A stretch of DNA of 64,000 bases from CAITSH01 sp945892985 (GTDB lineage Bacteria; Pseudomonadota; Gammaproteobacteria; Burkholderiales; SG8-39). Below the pieces are notes generated by a model. It searched no databases, was not told the origin of the DNA, and worked only from the letters and a program-made list of their open reading frames with translations. The translations under genes and the position numbers were made by a program. Shown piece by piece: positions 16,981 through 26,463 of this stretch. The stretch spans positions 10,552-74,551 of the forward strand of contig CAMDDU010000021.1 in NCBI GenBank assembly GCA_945892985.1, read 5' to 3'. Position 1 is the stretch's first letter. Each line of letters begins with the position of its first letter.

Positions 16981-18351
16981 CTACAACTCGCTTGCCGCTG
17001 CTTCTCCGCCGATGTAGCCCAACACCGCAGCCCCAAGCAAGCCGTTGCCCGAGACATATCCGCCGCCGCCCGCGCGGCCGCTTACCCCCGCCGCCGCACC
17101 GCCGCCGGCGAACAGATTGGGTACCGGCGCGCCATCCGGGCGCAGAACGCGGGCGCACGCATCGACCAGCAAGCCACCTTGAGTGTGAAACAAAGCAGCA
17201 TTGACGCGCGTAATCACGTACGGCGGCACCAGCGGTGCCATGCCAAATTCGGTGCGGCCGAATTCGTCTGGCAGCTCATTTTGTGCGGCACGATTAAAAC
17301 GCGCGAGTGTGGCGGCAAGTCCGGCGGCGTCGATAGCGTAAATCCGAGCCAGAGCTTCGATCGTCGGCGCATCCTTTGCGCCCCCCATATCGACCAGCAC
17401 CTGGTAGGTCTGCTGGTAGCGTGCCACGTACTCCCGGATACGGGTGTCGTAGATGGCATAGGCTTCATTGCCCTCGGCCATCACTAGGGCGCCGAAGCCA
17501 GAATAGCCCAGGTTCTCGTTGCCGAATCGCCGGCCCTGCCGGTTGACGAAGAACGCGCCTTTTTCGGCCACGCTCCAGGTCAGCAGTTCGCCATGAGGAT
17601 AAGCCACGCTGGCATGTGCCTGGTAGGCGCCGACGTTTCCGAGCTGCGCGCCGAGCGCGCGGCCCCATTCGATCGCCTCGCCCTCGCTGCCGGTCGCGCC
17701 GAAGTACTGGGATTCGGCGATCTCGGGGCAGAATTCCCGCAGCAGGCTGCGATTGGCACCATAACCGCTGGTCGCGAGTATGAGCTTCTTGGCGTCGATC
17801 CGGTATTGCGAGGCACCGTCTCCCACTTCGGCGCCTATGACCGCGCCCCTGCTATCGGTGATCAGACGCCTGACCGGATTGGAAAACACGATGTCAATAC
17901 CATCACGCGCCGCCGCACGCGCGAGGCCCTCGACCAGATCCGCGCCACGGCCGCTAGGCTGGGTGTGCAGGCGTGGCACGCTGTGGCCGACATGTTTGTA
18001 GTTGGTGTAGAGCTTGACCTCGATGCCGCAATGGTCCACCAGCCACTCAACCACCTCGGCCGAGCGCTCGACCAGCGTGCGCGTGAGATGCGATGCGTCG
18101 TGGGGCCCGGAAACGCGTTCCACGTCCTTGATCATGGTCTCGACGCTGTCGGCAATCCCAGCCTCGCGCTGCATGCGTGTCCCGGCTGCCGGGATCGATC
18201 CGCAGGAGAGCACGGTATTGCCGGCGAAACGTTCGAGCTTCTCGACCACCGCCACGCTGGCGCCCGCCTGCGCCGCCTTGAGCGCGGCGATCAGACCGCA
18301 GGCTCCGGCACCCACCACCAGCACATCGACCGCTATCCGGTCAGTCGTCAT
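16981..18351 (-). CDS. FAD-dependent dehydrogenase (fumarate reductase/tricarballylate-dehydrogenase-like flavoprotein)
   Basis: 456 residues from the ATG at 18351, which overlaps the stop of the TTT receptor gene as ATGA. Longer starts lie inside that gene. The dinucleotide-binding motif DVLVVGAGACGLIAA is at the N-terminus. The mid-protein FVNRQGRRFGNE and C-terminal LFAGGGAAAGVSG and GGGYVSGNG match the FAD_binding_2 family (3-ketosteroid dehydrogenase, fumarate reductase, TcuA). Pairing with a tricarboxylate-type receptor suggests oxidation of the imported acid, as for tricarballylate. That substrate is a guess. Confidence 0.85.
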   Translation of the reverse strand: MTTDRIAVDVLVVGAGACGLIAALKAAQAGASVAVVEKLERFAGNTVLSCGSIPAAGTRMQREAGIADSVETMIKDVERVSGPHDASHLTRTLVERSAEVVEWLVDHCGIEVKLYTNYKHVGHSVPRLHTQPSGRGADLVEGLARAAARDGIDIVFSNPVRRLITDSRGAVIGAEVGDGASQYRIDAKKLILATSGYGANRSLLREFCPEIAESQYFGATGSEGEAIEWGRALGAQLGNVGAYQAHASVAYPHGELLTWSVAEKGAFFVNRQGRRFGNENLGYSGFGALVMAEGNEAYAIYDTRIREYVARYQQTYQVLVDMGGAKDAPTIEALARIYAIDAAGLAATLARFNRAAQNELPDEFGRTEFGMAPLVPPYVITRVNAALFHTQGGLLVDACARVLRPDGAPVPNLFAGGGAAAGVSGRAGGGGYVSGNGLLGAAVLGYIGGEAAASEL

Positions 18352-19340
18352 TCGATCCTCGTTCCGGTCTCTTTCACGAGCCGCGACCATTTCGTGGTCT
18401 CGCTGCGGATGTGGGCCGCGAATTCCTCCGGCGAACTGCCCAGCGGCTCGGCGCCAAGCGCGGCGAATCGTTCCCGCACATCGCTGCTCGCAAGCAATTT
18501 ATTGAGGGCGGCGTTCAACTGCGACACGATAGCGCTCGGCGTGCCCGCCGGTGCAAACAAGCCCATCCAGGCGCTGACTTCGAAGCCCGGCAGGTTCGCC
18601 GCTTCTGCGATCGTCGGCAATTCGGGAAGCAGAGCGGAGCGCTTAGCCCCACCGACGGCGAGCGGCACGATCTTCCCCGATTTGATATGCGGCAGCGCGC
18701 CGGCGATATCCACAAACAGCACCTGGATGGTGCCAGCCATCAGATCGATCAGCGCGGGGCCGCTGCCCTTGTAGGGTAGATGGGTCATGTCGAGACCGGA
18801 TCGCGCCTTGAGCAGCTCGCCGGCAAGATGGTGGGAACTGCCGTTTCCGGCGGAACCAAAAAACAGCTTCGCTTTGCCGCTCTTCGAATAGGCAACGAGT
18901 TCTGCCACGCTGCGCGCCGGCACGGAAGGATGCACCAGGAGTACGAGCTGGTTGGTGAGCATGAGACTCACCGGGACAAAGTCTTTCACCGGGTCGAACG
19001 GCATATTTGCATAAAGGCTGCCATTGATCGCATGAGTACCGATAGTGCCAATGAGCAGCGTATGCCCGTCGGCCCGGGACTTAGCGACGAAGTCGGCACC
19101 GATATTGCCGCCGGCGCCGCCTTTGTTGAGCACCATGACAGACTGGCTCAGCGCATCTCCCAGTTTTGGGGCGACAACCCGGCTGAGCAAATCCGTGGCT
19201 CCGCCCGATGCGTAGGGCACGACCAGAGCGACCGCCTTGGTCGGGTAGGTCTGCGCGTACAGTCCGGGGGCCGACGCGAGAAACCAGATACCCAATGACC
19301 ATGCGCCAAGGCCAAGAAAAAAACGTCGTTTCATATCCAT
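18348..19340 (-). CDS. tripartite tricarboxylate transporter (Bug family) receptor
   Basis: 330 residues with a signal peptide (MKRRFFLGLGAWSLGIWFL, cleavage near LYAQ). The mature start TYPTKAVALVVPYASGG and the following NKGGAGGNIGADFVAKS and HLPYKGSGPALIDLMAG are the family signatures. It is periplasmic and binds carboxylates. No TctA/TctB permease is nearby, so it is an orphan receptor, as is common in Burkholderiales. It is coupled to the flavoprotein gene by a 4-bp overlap. Confidence 0.92.
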   Translation of the reverse strand: MDMKRRFFLGLGAWSLGIWFLASAPGLYAQTYPTKAVALVVPYASGGATDLLSRVVAPKLGDALSQSVMVLNKGGAGGNIGADFVAKSRADGHTLLIGTIGTHAINGSLYANMPFDPVKDFVPVSLMLTNQLVLLVHPSVPARSVAELVAYSKSGKAKLFFGSAGNGSSHHLAGELLKARSGLDMTHLPYKGSGPALIDLMAGTIQVLFVDIAGALPHIKSGKIVPLAVGGAKRSALLPELPTIAEAANLPGFEVSAWMGLFAPAGTPSAIVSQLNAALNKLLASSDVRERFAALGAEPLGSSPEEFAAHIRSETTKWSRLVKETGTRIE

Positions 19341-19735
19341 TCCTTCGTTTGAATACTATAAGATCGTAAATCGTAAATCGTAAGGTCAGCGGGCCATCCG
19401 ATGAAACACTGATGAAGCCTGCCGCAATTCTACAGTCACCACCGGAAAGAAAATGACTTTGCGATAAGCCAGCCATGCGTATGACTTTATGGGCGCGACC
19501 GGCACGGCTTGTCGCATGGCTGCGCTTGCCGATCCCTGCGAGGTACAGTTGGCATCTCAGAATTCAAGCGACAACTTGTCGACCGCGACCAGCGCACGGC
19601 TCTGCGCTGCCACTGCAAATTCCACATCATGAAAATAGACATGGACGCAGTCCCGTGGCGCCTGGACTTACTGATCCGTCCGTTCGAGATCAGCAATGGC
19701 CAATCTCATAAGCATTCACTTCATTTCCATTGCAC
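19341..19735. other. gene-free stretch with a 7-bp triplicate
   Basis: The stretch lies between two start regions and contains three tandem copies of ATCGTAA (19363-19383) just upstream of the TTT receptor. Otherwise no convincing gene is seen. A plus-strand frame at 19509 has irregular composition and no ribosome site. Confidence 0.5.
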
Positions 19736-19927
19736 ATGATCAACCGCCCAGTCCGTCACCGCATTATTTTCCGCGATCTTGCCCTTGGCCAGCGTTTTTA
19801 CGATCCGATCAGCGAGGAATACTTCGTCAAGCAAAGCGACACCATGGCCGCCATGGTTACCGGCCCGGGCGATGGCACGGTACCCGATGAGTTTGAAGCC
19901 GACGACGTTGTTGCGGTAGACGAGTAA
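19736..19927 (+). CDS. small conserved-looking acidic protein
   Basis: 63 residues beginning MINRPVRHRIIFRDLALGQ and ending in a very acidic tail (DEFEADDVVAVDE). The sequence has the composition of a genuine cytosolic protein: aromatic residues evenly spread and GQRFYDPISEEYF in the middle. A TTG two codons upstream is an alternative start. The function is unknown, and I recognise only a general resemblance to short betaproteobacterial hypotheticals. Confidence 0.55.
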   Translation: MINRPVRHRIIFRDLALGQRFYDPISEEYFVKQSDTMAAMVTGPGDGTVPDEFEADDVVAVDE

Positions 19928-19941
19928 GGTCTTGCGCGCGG

Positions 19942-20826
19942 CTAGCCTTGCGCCAAGGCCGCAAGTGCCGCCAGGGCGAACGCAAGGCCGGTCAGTTTCC
20001 TGCCCGTCACCGGTTCGCGCAGCACCAGGATGCCTATGCTTGCCGTCACGATGAAACCCATTTGCGTTATCGGCACCAAGGTACTGGCCGGGCCGCGCGC
20101 CAGGCTTTCGGCCAGCAATATGAACGCCGCCGACAACAGGCAGGCCGCCGGTATTCCAAAGCGCCAGGCCTTTGCGTTCGGCCGCAGGCTGCCTTCGGCG
20201 CGAAACATCACAATGTTGCCAAGGCTGATCACCGCCGCCGCCTGCACCGTCAGCAGGCCGGCCGGCGTGGCCCCCGCGGATAAGGCCACCTTGTAAATCA
20301 GGTTCGCGATCGCCACGGCAAGCATCGCAACCAGCACGCGCACCAGTGACGCGCGTGAATTGCGCGACCTTCCCGCCGGGACCGGCTCTTTCACAGCTGA
20401 TGCGCCCCCGCCAAGCAGCAGCCACACCGCGGCAAGCGCGCAGCCGAGTCCGGCAAGCTTGCTTGCACTGGCCGGTTCCCCCAGGACCAGCATCGCCAGT
20501 CCGGCGGTGACGGTGAAGCTGAGGCGGAATATCGGCGCATTGACCGACACATTGCCCGCCTGCAGGCTGCGCGAAAAATTGTAAAAAGCGGTGAAGGCAA
20601 ACACCCCCGCCACCGCGCCCCACAGGCTGGCGGCATTGAACACCAGCGTTCCGGTCAGCAGCCCGTAGGCGAGCACGATTGCGCCGTAACACATCGACTG
20701 CACCTGCAACAAACTGTGCGAGGCAAGCCCGGCGCCCGCCGCACGTTTGTACACGATGTCGGAAAGCCCGTTGCACACCAGCGCACCCATAGCCAGCACC
20801 ACGGCGATATCGAAACCGGCGTTCAA
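19942..20826 (-). CDS. EamA/DMT-family permease
   Basis: 294 residues with ten predicted membrane helices arranged as two EamA repeats, typical of 10-TMS drug/metabolite transporters. Examples are AGLAMLVLGEPASASKLAG in the first half and MGFIVTASIGILVLREPVTG in the second, both containing the family's G-E/R-P element. It is probably an exporter of amino acids or metabolites. The substrate is unknown. A second family member occurs at 47407. Confidence 0.85.
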   Translation of the reverse strand: MNAGFDIAVVLAMGALVCNGLSDIVYKRAAGAGLASHSLLQVQSMCYGAIVLAYGLLTGTLVFNAASLWGAVAGVFAFTAFYNFSRSLQAGNVSVNAPIFRLSFTVTAGLAMLVLGEPASASKLAGLGCALAAVWLLLGGGASAVKEPVPAGRSRNSRASLVRVLVAMLAVAIANLIYKVALSAGATPAGLLTVQAAAVISLGNIVMFRAEGSLRPNAKAWRFGIPAACLLSAAFILLAESLARGPASTLVPITQMGFIVTASIGILVLREPVTGRKLTGLAFALAALAALAQG

Positions 20827-20924
20827 ATTGGCGGGGCGTAAAACAGTGGCATTGTTCGGGCTTTGTGCGGCGGGCGTGAATGCATCCGTCTACTTGTATG
20901 ATAGCGGCCTGCCGGAGCATACCG

Positions 20925-21635
20925 GTGAACCGTCAAGTTTTTTTCAGGACAACAAACATTCGCAACCTGCTCGCACTACTCGCCAGCGCCATCCTGCTTG
21001 TCCTGGGACTCCTGTTCTCGGTGGTGATCCTTTCCCTTATCGCCGTGCTCGGCCTCACGGCATGGGCCTACTTTTGGTGGAAGACCCGCGCGCTGCGCAA
21101 AGCCATGCGCGAGCAAGCCCCGGACAGCCGGGTCATCGACGGGGAGGCCACGCTGGTGGCGGAATACGCGCAGAACGCGACCAGCGCCCTCCCCGCGCTT
21201 TGGGACGGACGAATCGTGGTGGGTGATATCGACCTCAGCACCGACCCGCTTGCCGCACCTTACATAAAGACAGAAATCGTCGCCGTCGAATTCGCCGATA
21301 CGGCGGGCGAGCTGATCAGCCTCGAAGGCCCGAACTGCTACGACACCGGCGACGCGCTGATTACCGGTTCCACCGGCACGCGCTGGAGCGTCGCGCGTGA
21401 TCGCTTTGACGCCAAATACGAAGCCTTGCCCGGCGAGGACGGTCGCTACCAGGCCAAACCCATACCCGTGCTGGCGCGGCAAATGCACGAAGCCTTCACT
21501 GCGGCCAGGTCCTCCGGCGGTGACCTGCTCCAGGGCGATGCCGGCGATTGGTTGTTGCAATACGCCCCCGGGGATTTTGGCATCGCCAAAAACGAGCGCT
21601 TCGCACAGGTGTACCGCAAAATCGAACAGGCCTGA
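20925..21635 (+). CDS. membrane-anchored protein of unknown function
   Basis: 236 residues from GTG 20925, chosen because GGAG lies 8-9 bp upstream. An ATG at 20880 adds only a basic, cysteine-bearing stretch. Two adjacent hydrophobic segments (LLALLASAILLVLGLLFSVV and LIAVLGLTAWAYFWW) form a hairpin anchor near the N-terminus. The remaining 180 residues are soluble and rich in acidic and small residues. No catalytic motif is visible and the family is not recognised. It is convergent with the amidase. Confidence 0.65.
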   Translation: MNRQVFFRTTNIRNLLALLASAILLVLGLLFSVVILSLIAVLGLTAWAYFWWKTRALRKAMREQAPDSRVIDGEATLVAEYAQNATSALPALWDGRIVVGDIDLSTDPLAAPYIKTEIVAVEFADTAGELISLEGPNCYDTGDALITGSTGTRWSVARDRFDAKYEALPGEDGRYQAKPIPVLARQMHEAFTAARSSGGDLLQGDAGDWLLQYAPGDFGIAKNERFAQVYRKIEQA

Positions 21636-21651
21636 CTCCGGAAAGCGCCCG

Positions 21652-22962
21652 TCATGCGAGACGCCCCTCCAGGCACAGGTCCACCCAGTGCGCGGCACGC
21701 AGGGTGCGCGCGTCCTCGTCGATGCGCCCGACCACCTGCATGGCCAGCGGCAAGCCATTAGGGCCGGTGCCGCCGGTGACCGACAGACAGGGACCGTGCA
21801 TGAAGGTCCAGACCTGGTTCATCGACGTGTCGCCCGAATAATCCTGGCCCTTGGGCGCCTCCCCTGTCGCGGCCGGCACAAATAACACGTCACACTCGCC
21901 CAGCACGTCGGGAAACATCTGGCGGCACTGCCGTCCCAGCGTCTGCGCCCGCTGGTATTCCTCGCCGGTGACCTGCATGCTGGCCACGGTACGGTCGTAC
22001 AAGGGCTTGCGGATAAGCGCTCCGTGGCGCGCCATGATGTCGGCAAAGGCGCGGCCCATCTCGAACCTCACCACCGCAAGCTGCGCCTCGAACATTCCCC
22101 GAAAAACCTCGGGCAGCACAATCTCCACCACCTTGGCCCCGGCCGCAGACAGGCGCCGCGCACTGTCCTCAAAGGCCTGGTGCATGTGCGCGTCGGCGCG
22201 TTCCCACTCGAAGGTGCGGCAAATGCCCACTACGGGTGCGCGTGATGCGCCCTTGTCCGCATCGGGCAGCATCAGGCCCGGGTATTGCGCCATCGCCGAA
22301 GCGAGCAGTGCGACGTCACGCACATCGCGCGCCAACAAACTCACGGTGTCGCAGGAATCGGCATTGGGCCAGACCCCGCGCCGGGGAAACAGGTTGTAGC
22401 TGGGTTTGTAGCCGGTGACACCGCAATAGCCTGAAGGCCGGACGGTGGACCCCATGGTCTGTGTGCCGGTGGCAAAGCTGACCATGTAATCGGCCACGGC
22501 GGCGGCTGAACCCGAAGACGAGCCGCCCGGTGTGTGCTCCAGGTTGAGCGGGTTGCGCGTGCCGTTGGTGGGAAAGGTCGCCAACTCGGTGGTCACGGTC
22601 TTGCCCATGATGACCACGCCTTGTTTGCGTGCCGTGGCCAGGCAGGCGGCGTCCTGCACCGGCTGGTAGCCGGCAAAAGCCTTTGAGCCGCCCTGGGTGG
22701 GCATGTCCCAGGTGTCAAAGACATCTTTCACACCCAGGGTCAGTCCGTGCAGCGGGCCCTGGATCGCACCCGCATCGAGCGTCTTGGCGCGCGACAGCGC
22801 GAGCTCAGGGTTGATAAAAGCAAAGGCCTGCACCTCGGGCTCGCGCGCGGCAATGCGCTCCAGGCCGGCCTTGACATAGTCTTGTGCGCTGAGCGTGCGC
22901 GACTGCAATGCACGGGCGGCGTCGAACGCCGACATGGCGATAATCTTGTTGAGCTTGTTCAT
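21652..22962 (-). CDS. amidase signature family hydrolase
   Basis: 436 residues from ATG 22962; an ATG 13 codons earlier is less likely. The Ser-Ser-Lys triad region is visible. The lysine is in LTLGVKDVFDT (near residue 80), and the glycine/serine stretch GGSSSGSAAAVAD is followed by the nucleophile in GSTVRPSGYCG. The family cleaves C-N bonds of small amides. The gene is divergent from a TTT receptor at 23062, a common pairing for import and hydrolysis. The substrate is unknown. Confidence 0.88.
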   Translation of the reverse strand: MNKLNKIIAMSAFDAARALQSRTLSAQDYVKAGLERIAAREPEVQAFAFINPELALSRAKTLDAGAIQGPLHGLTLGVKDVFDTWDMPTQGGSKAFAGYQPVQDAACLATARKQGVVIMGKTVTTELATFPTNGTRNPLNLEHTPGGSSSGSAAAVADYMVSFATGTQTMGSTVRPSGYCGVTGYKPSYNLFPRRGVWPNADSCDTVSLLARDVRDVALLASAMAQYPGLMLPDADKGASRAPVVGICRTFEWERADAHMHQAFEDSARRLSAAGAKVVEIVLPEVFRGMFEAQLAVVRFEMGRAFADIMARHGALIRKPLYDRTVASMQVTGEEYQRAQTLGRQCRQMFPDVLGECDVLFVPAATGEAPKGQDYSGDTSMNQVWTFMHGPCLSVTGGTGPNGLPLAMQVVGRIDEDARTLRAAHWVDLCLEGRLA

Positions 22963-23061
22963 TTTTTGGCTGCGCCGGTCCGATGCATGATATTTTTGCA
23001 CGGTCGGCGGATTTTTCCTGAATTAATGTACGATTGATTGTCCCACGTTAAAGACAAAACT

Positions 23062-24027
23062 ATGCGCCTCGCACGACAAGCAGCAAGCATCGCATTCTCC
23101 GCCCTGTTCAGCGTCAGTGCCTGGGCGCAGGCCTACCCGTCCCAACCGATCAAACTGATTATTCCGTTTGCCACCGGCACCGGCAGCGAGGTGGCGCTGC
23201 GCCTGATAGCCGAACGCCTTGCCACCGCGCTCAAGCAACCCATAGTCATTGAAAACCGGCCCGGCGCCGGCTCGACACTGGGCGCCGACGCGGTGGCCAA
23301 GGCCGCCCCCGACGGCTATACGCTAGCGGCCACCTACAACTCGTCCATCGCGCCCGGGCCACTGATGTACAAGAAAATTCCCTACGACCCGATCAAGGAT
23401 TTCCAGCACATCGTGCTGATCGGACTGTATCCGCAGTACCTCATCGTCAAGGCCGATTCCCCGATCAAGACCATCCAGGAATTCATCGCCCTGGTCAAAG
23501 CCAAGCCGGGCACCGTCAATTACGCCTCGGCCGGTGTGGGCACGTCGGGCTTTCTCGCAGCGGAGTTGCTCAAGCAGACGCTCAATCTGAACATGACGCA
23601 CATCCCCTACAAGGGACCGGCACCGGCCATTGTTGACTTGCTCGGCGGCCGCTTGGACATGGTGCTTACCGCCAGCGCGGCCGAGTTGGTCAAAACCGGC
23701 AAGGTCAGGGTGTTGGCGGTGACCAGCGAGAAACGCATGCCAACCTACCCGGACATACCGACGCTGGACGAAATCGCACCGGGGGTGCAGGCGGTGTCAT
23801 GGGTGGGCATTTCCGCTCCCGCACAAACGCCCAAGGCGGTTAGCGCGCGACTGGAACGGGAACTACTCGAAATCATCAATACACCGGACATGCAGGCGCG
23901 CCTCAGCGACCCGGTGCTCGGACTTACGATCTCGGCACGCAACTCGGACAAGTTCCTCGAATTCATCCAGAAGGAAATGCGTACTTGGGCGCCGGTGATC
24001 AAGGCGGGCAATATCCAGGTGGATTAG
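23062..24027 (+). CDS. tripartite tricarboxylate transporter (Bug family) receptor
   Basis: 321 residues from ATG 23062; an upstream TTG is in frame but precedes the signal peptide unnaturally. The signal peptide (MRLARQAASIAFSALFSVS) ends at WAQA. The mature start YPSQPIKLIIPFATGTG, ENRPGAGSTLGADAVAK and HIPYKGPAPAIVDLLGG are family signatures. It is a periplasmic orphan receptor, divergent from the amidase with about 100 bp between starts, so one regulatory region may serve both. Confidence 0.92.
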   Translation: MRLARQAASIAFSALFSVSAWAQAYPSQPIKLIIPFATGTGSEVALRLIAERLATALKQPIVIENRPGAGSTLGADAVAKAAPDGYTLAATYNSSIAPGPLMYKKIPYDPIKDFQHIVLIGLYPQYLIVKADSPIKTIQEFIALVKAKPGTVNYASAGVGTSGFLAAELLKQTLNLNMTHIPYKGPAPAIVDLLGGRLDMVLTASAAELVKTGKVRVLAVTSEKRMPTYPDIPTLDEIAPGVQAVSWVGISAPAQTPKAVSARLERELLEIINTPDMQARLSDPVLGLTISARNSDKFLEFIQKEMRTWAPVIKAGNIQVD

Positions 24028-24501
24028 GCGGTCTGGGAGCGCGTTGCCGCGCCGGCCCGGGGCCGCGAGCATCGCAGGGCAGCCCCGACTACCGTAGCCG
24101 GCTTTGACGCAAAAGCTTCACGGGGGCCGTCACCTTCGCGTCGCCTTCTTTTGCTTACTTCCGACCGAAGGAAGTCCCCGCAGGGCATTGGCGAAGCAAG
24201 GAAAGTAACGCGAGCGCGGGGGCGGGTCCCGACATCGTCGCATGAGGCTGTATTCACCCTCGCCCTAGCCCGCCAAGGGAGAGGGGACAAAATTTCCCGG
24301 GACTGAATGACGAAATGGCTGGAAATGTCCGCCTGGCGCGGCTTTGCAGTCATGGTGCGAATTCGCCCCATCACTCGCCGCCGCAGGAAAAACCGAAACG
24401 AATTTTGATCCGTTCCACTCCGCCCCGGGTAACCGCTCTGTCACATTTGCACGGTAATCTGCGCACACGTTAGATACGGGGCGACCCGCAACAGGAGGCG
24501 G
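24028..24501. other. gene-free stretch with repeat-like hairpin sequence
   Basis: It includes TTTTGCTTACTTCC followed about 40 bp later by GGAAAGTAACGC, an imperfect palindromic unit of the kind dispersed in many proteobacterial genomes. It also has a purine/pyrimidine pair CCCTCGCCC and GGGAGAGGGG near 24258-24293. No gene is seen. Confidence 0.45.
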
Positions 24502-25299
24502 ATGACTGCTTATACGGAACGACCCCGGCTGCGTCCAATACCCGATGTTTCACTGACGGCGACAGCAGCCTTTGTGGTGCTCGCCCTTTGGACTATGGGC
24601 TGGAACCGGCAGTGGAGCGTGGCGGCCTATCTAGTCAGCTTCTGGCATTACTATCTGTACGCGCTCGCCTATTACTTTGGCCTTGTTTCCATGGCGGTCT
24701 TCAAGCGCGATGCCGTGATGATGAAGACCGTGGCGCTTGTCGCTCTCGCCTTTGCGTATTTCCAGGAGCCGCTCGATTTCACATCACTGTGTGTTGTCGC
24801 CGCAGGCTTCCTGCTTAACGTGGTCGCGGCAAAAGCACTGGGGGCCGACCGCACCTACTATGGATACGAAGTAGCGCGCCTGCCGCACTTGCGTGTCACA
24901 AGCTTCCCGTATGGCTGGATTGCGCACCCCATGATCGTGGGCAATATCGTCGCCTTCGGCGGAACCCTGCTCAACGAAGACTTTCGCACCCGCTGGTGGC
25001 CGCTTGCGCTCATGCATGTGGCGATGAACCTCGGCCTGCTCTTGATGGAGACCACAGTCGTGCCGCGCCGCAGCGCTGCGGCGATGCGCGGTTTTTCGTG
25101 GCCGAGCGCATTGTTATTCGCACTTGCAGGCGGCGCATTGGGCTGGATCGCGGACGTTTCCGGGGCTCCTGCCCCGGTACGTTCGGCGGTGGCCGCCGCC
25201 GGGGCCGCCTGCGCATACGTCCTGTTTTGTGCCTACACGTCGCCCGCCTTTGGATGCGGCGAACAACACACCCTGTCGCAGGGAGCGCCGCATGAGTGA
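24502..25299 (+). CDS. multi-pass membrane protein resembling phospholipid/isoprenylcysteine-type methyltransferases
   Basis: 265 residues, seven or so hydrophobic segments. The region TYYGYEVARLPH, SFPYGWIAHPMIVGN and the later glutamate-bearing LLLMETTVVPRR resemble the PEMT family. In that family an R-x-P-Y and a H-P-x-x-x-G element bind SAM at the membrane face. A role in lipid head-group or small-molecule methylation is inferred from that resemblance only. A ribosome site AGGAGG lies 4 bp before ATG. It overlaps the next gene by 8 bp, so the two products likely act together. Confidence 0.55.
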   Translation: MTAYTERPRLRPIPDVSLTATAAFVVLALWTMGWNRQWSVAAYLVSFWHYYLYALAYYFGLVSMAVFKRDAVMMKTVALVALAFAYFQEPLDFTSLCVVAAGFLLNVVAAKALGADRTYYGYEVARLPHLRVTSFPYGWIAHPMIVGNIVAFGGTLLNEDFRTRWWPLALMHVAMNLGLLLMETTVVPRRSAAAMRGFSWPSALLFALAGGALGWIADVSGAPAPVRSAVAAAGAACAYVLFCAYTSPAFGCGEQHTLSQGAPHE

Positions 25300-26125
25300 A
25301 GCACTGCAACTGGAAAAACCGGTCAAGACCGCGCCTTCGCGGCGCTTCCCGACGGTCATCGGGCGCTTTGACAAGCCCGCCGACCGCGCCACCATTGACA
25401 CGCTCGTGCAGTGGATACAAAAGCGCTACCACGAAGACCTGCAGCGGCGCCCGTCAAAACACGAATATGTCCGCCACCTGCCCAACGAGGTCATCGCGCA
25501 AATCGACACGCTGCGCCAGAGCGCCGTCATCGGGCAGGCCATCCTGCAGCACTTTGACGCAAACCACGTGATCACGCCCATGCCGCACACCGACGAGTTG
25601 TACCTGTCGCATTACAACAAGGATTTTGGCGGCGACCAGGGCCTGTACAGCAAGCACTATGACGGCAACCTGCGTTTCGTGCCGTTTGGTACGGTGGTGC
25701 GCGCGCTCATCTACCTGCAGTCTGACGCCACCTACAAGGTGGTGTTTGGCAACAGCAAGATCGAGCGGGCCTTTGTCACCTACGAATTTGGCGTGCTCGA
25801 CTTTCACCGCGAACTGCACTGGGTCGAGGGGGAATACAACCCGGATGACAAACAGCGCATCCTGCTCAAGTGCAATTACCTGGTGGCGCCCCGCAGTTCG
25901 GGTTTGCCGACGCGTGCCGTGATGGGCACCAATACGGCGGTGTTTTACGTTGTGAAGGCGGCGATGGAGTATTCCAAGAGCCCGCGCAACCCGCCGCAGT
26001 TTATCGTCGGGTTTCTGTGCAACCTGTTTCGATTGCTCAACAACGTTCATCCGCTGGTGCCGCTTTTCTTGATCGCCGCGCTGCTGTTTGCCGCCGTTTG
26101 GGGCGTGCAGCAATGGCTGGCCTGA
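25292..26125 (+). CDS. possible membrane-anchored 2-oxoglutarate/Fe(II) oxygenase-like protein
   Basis: 277 residues from the ATG that overlaps the preceding stop; earlier in-frame starts lie within the upstream gene. A candidate iron site is H122-Y-D124 (KHYDGN) with a distal histidine at 172 or 176 (FHRELHWVEG) and R189 about 13 residues later. This is the spacing of 2OG oxygenases. A single C-terminal hydrophobic segment (VPLFLIAALLFAAVWGV) would anchor it. The family assignment is inference from motif spacing. No homologue name is certain. Partnering with the PEMT-like protein is by overlap. Confidence 0.5.
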   Translation: MSEALQLEKPVKTAPSRRFPTVIGRFDKPADRATIDTLVQWIQKRYHEDLQRRPSKHEYVRHLPNEVIAQIDTLRQSAVIGQAILQHFDANHVITPMPHTDELYLSHYNKDFGGDQGLYSKHYDGNLRFVPFGTVVRALIYLQSDATYKVVFGNSKIERAFVTYEFGVLDFHRELHWVEGEYNPDDKQRILLKCNYLVAPRSSGLPTRAVMGTNTAVFYVVKAAMEYSKSPRNPPQFIVGFLCNLFRLLNNVHPLVPLFLIAALLFAAVWGVQQWLA

Positions 26126-26262
26126 CCGCGTTCACCGTCAAGGAAGGGGATAAAAGATCGCGTAATAAAAACCGCAATCGACTCGAAAGTCCCGACTGAC
26201 AAGGGTCTCCAGCCATCGTCCAAACCAAAACTTGCGCTTACCCTGCCCATTCCAACCGGGAA

Positions 26263-26463
26263 CTATACAAGCAGCTTCATTCCCGCGCCGGCGGCGGCCT
26301 TGTCAAAAGTCATCACCGCCGTGCATCCCGCAGCCATCGCTGTTCGTTCGATCAGGCAATCGGCGAAGTCCGCCTTGCGGGATTCGAACAGGTGCAATTG
26401 CCTGGAAAAATCGCTGGCGTCGCCCGGGCGGGCCGTGTCATAGGGCAGTACGTGTACGGTCAC
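26263..26463 (-). pseudogene. truncated PIN-domain (VapC-type) toxin remnant
   Basis: The 66-codon frame contains KADFADCLIERTAMAAGC and AVMTFDKAAAGA, the last third of VapC PIN-domain ribonucleases with two of the acidic active-site residues. The N-terminal half with the first catalytic aspartate is absent and no VapB antitoxin gene is adjacent. It is a decayed toxin-antitoxin module. Confidence 0.6.

Noticed and set aside
19509..19739. 76-codon frame before the small acidic protein
   Set aside because: No ribosome site, irregular composition rich in H, R and C and no conserved pattern; treated as non-coding.
24028..24501. A REP-like palindrome as part of the 93-bp family
   Set aside because: Its core (CTTACTTCC/GGAAAGTAAC) is different from GTCATTGCGAG, so it belongs to another repeat type.
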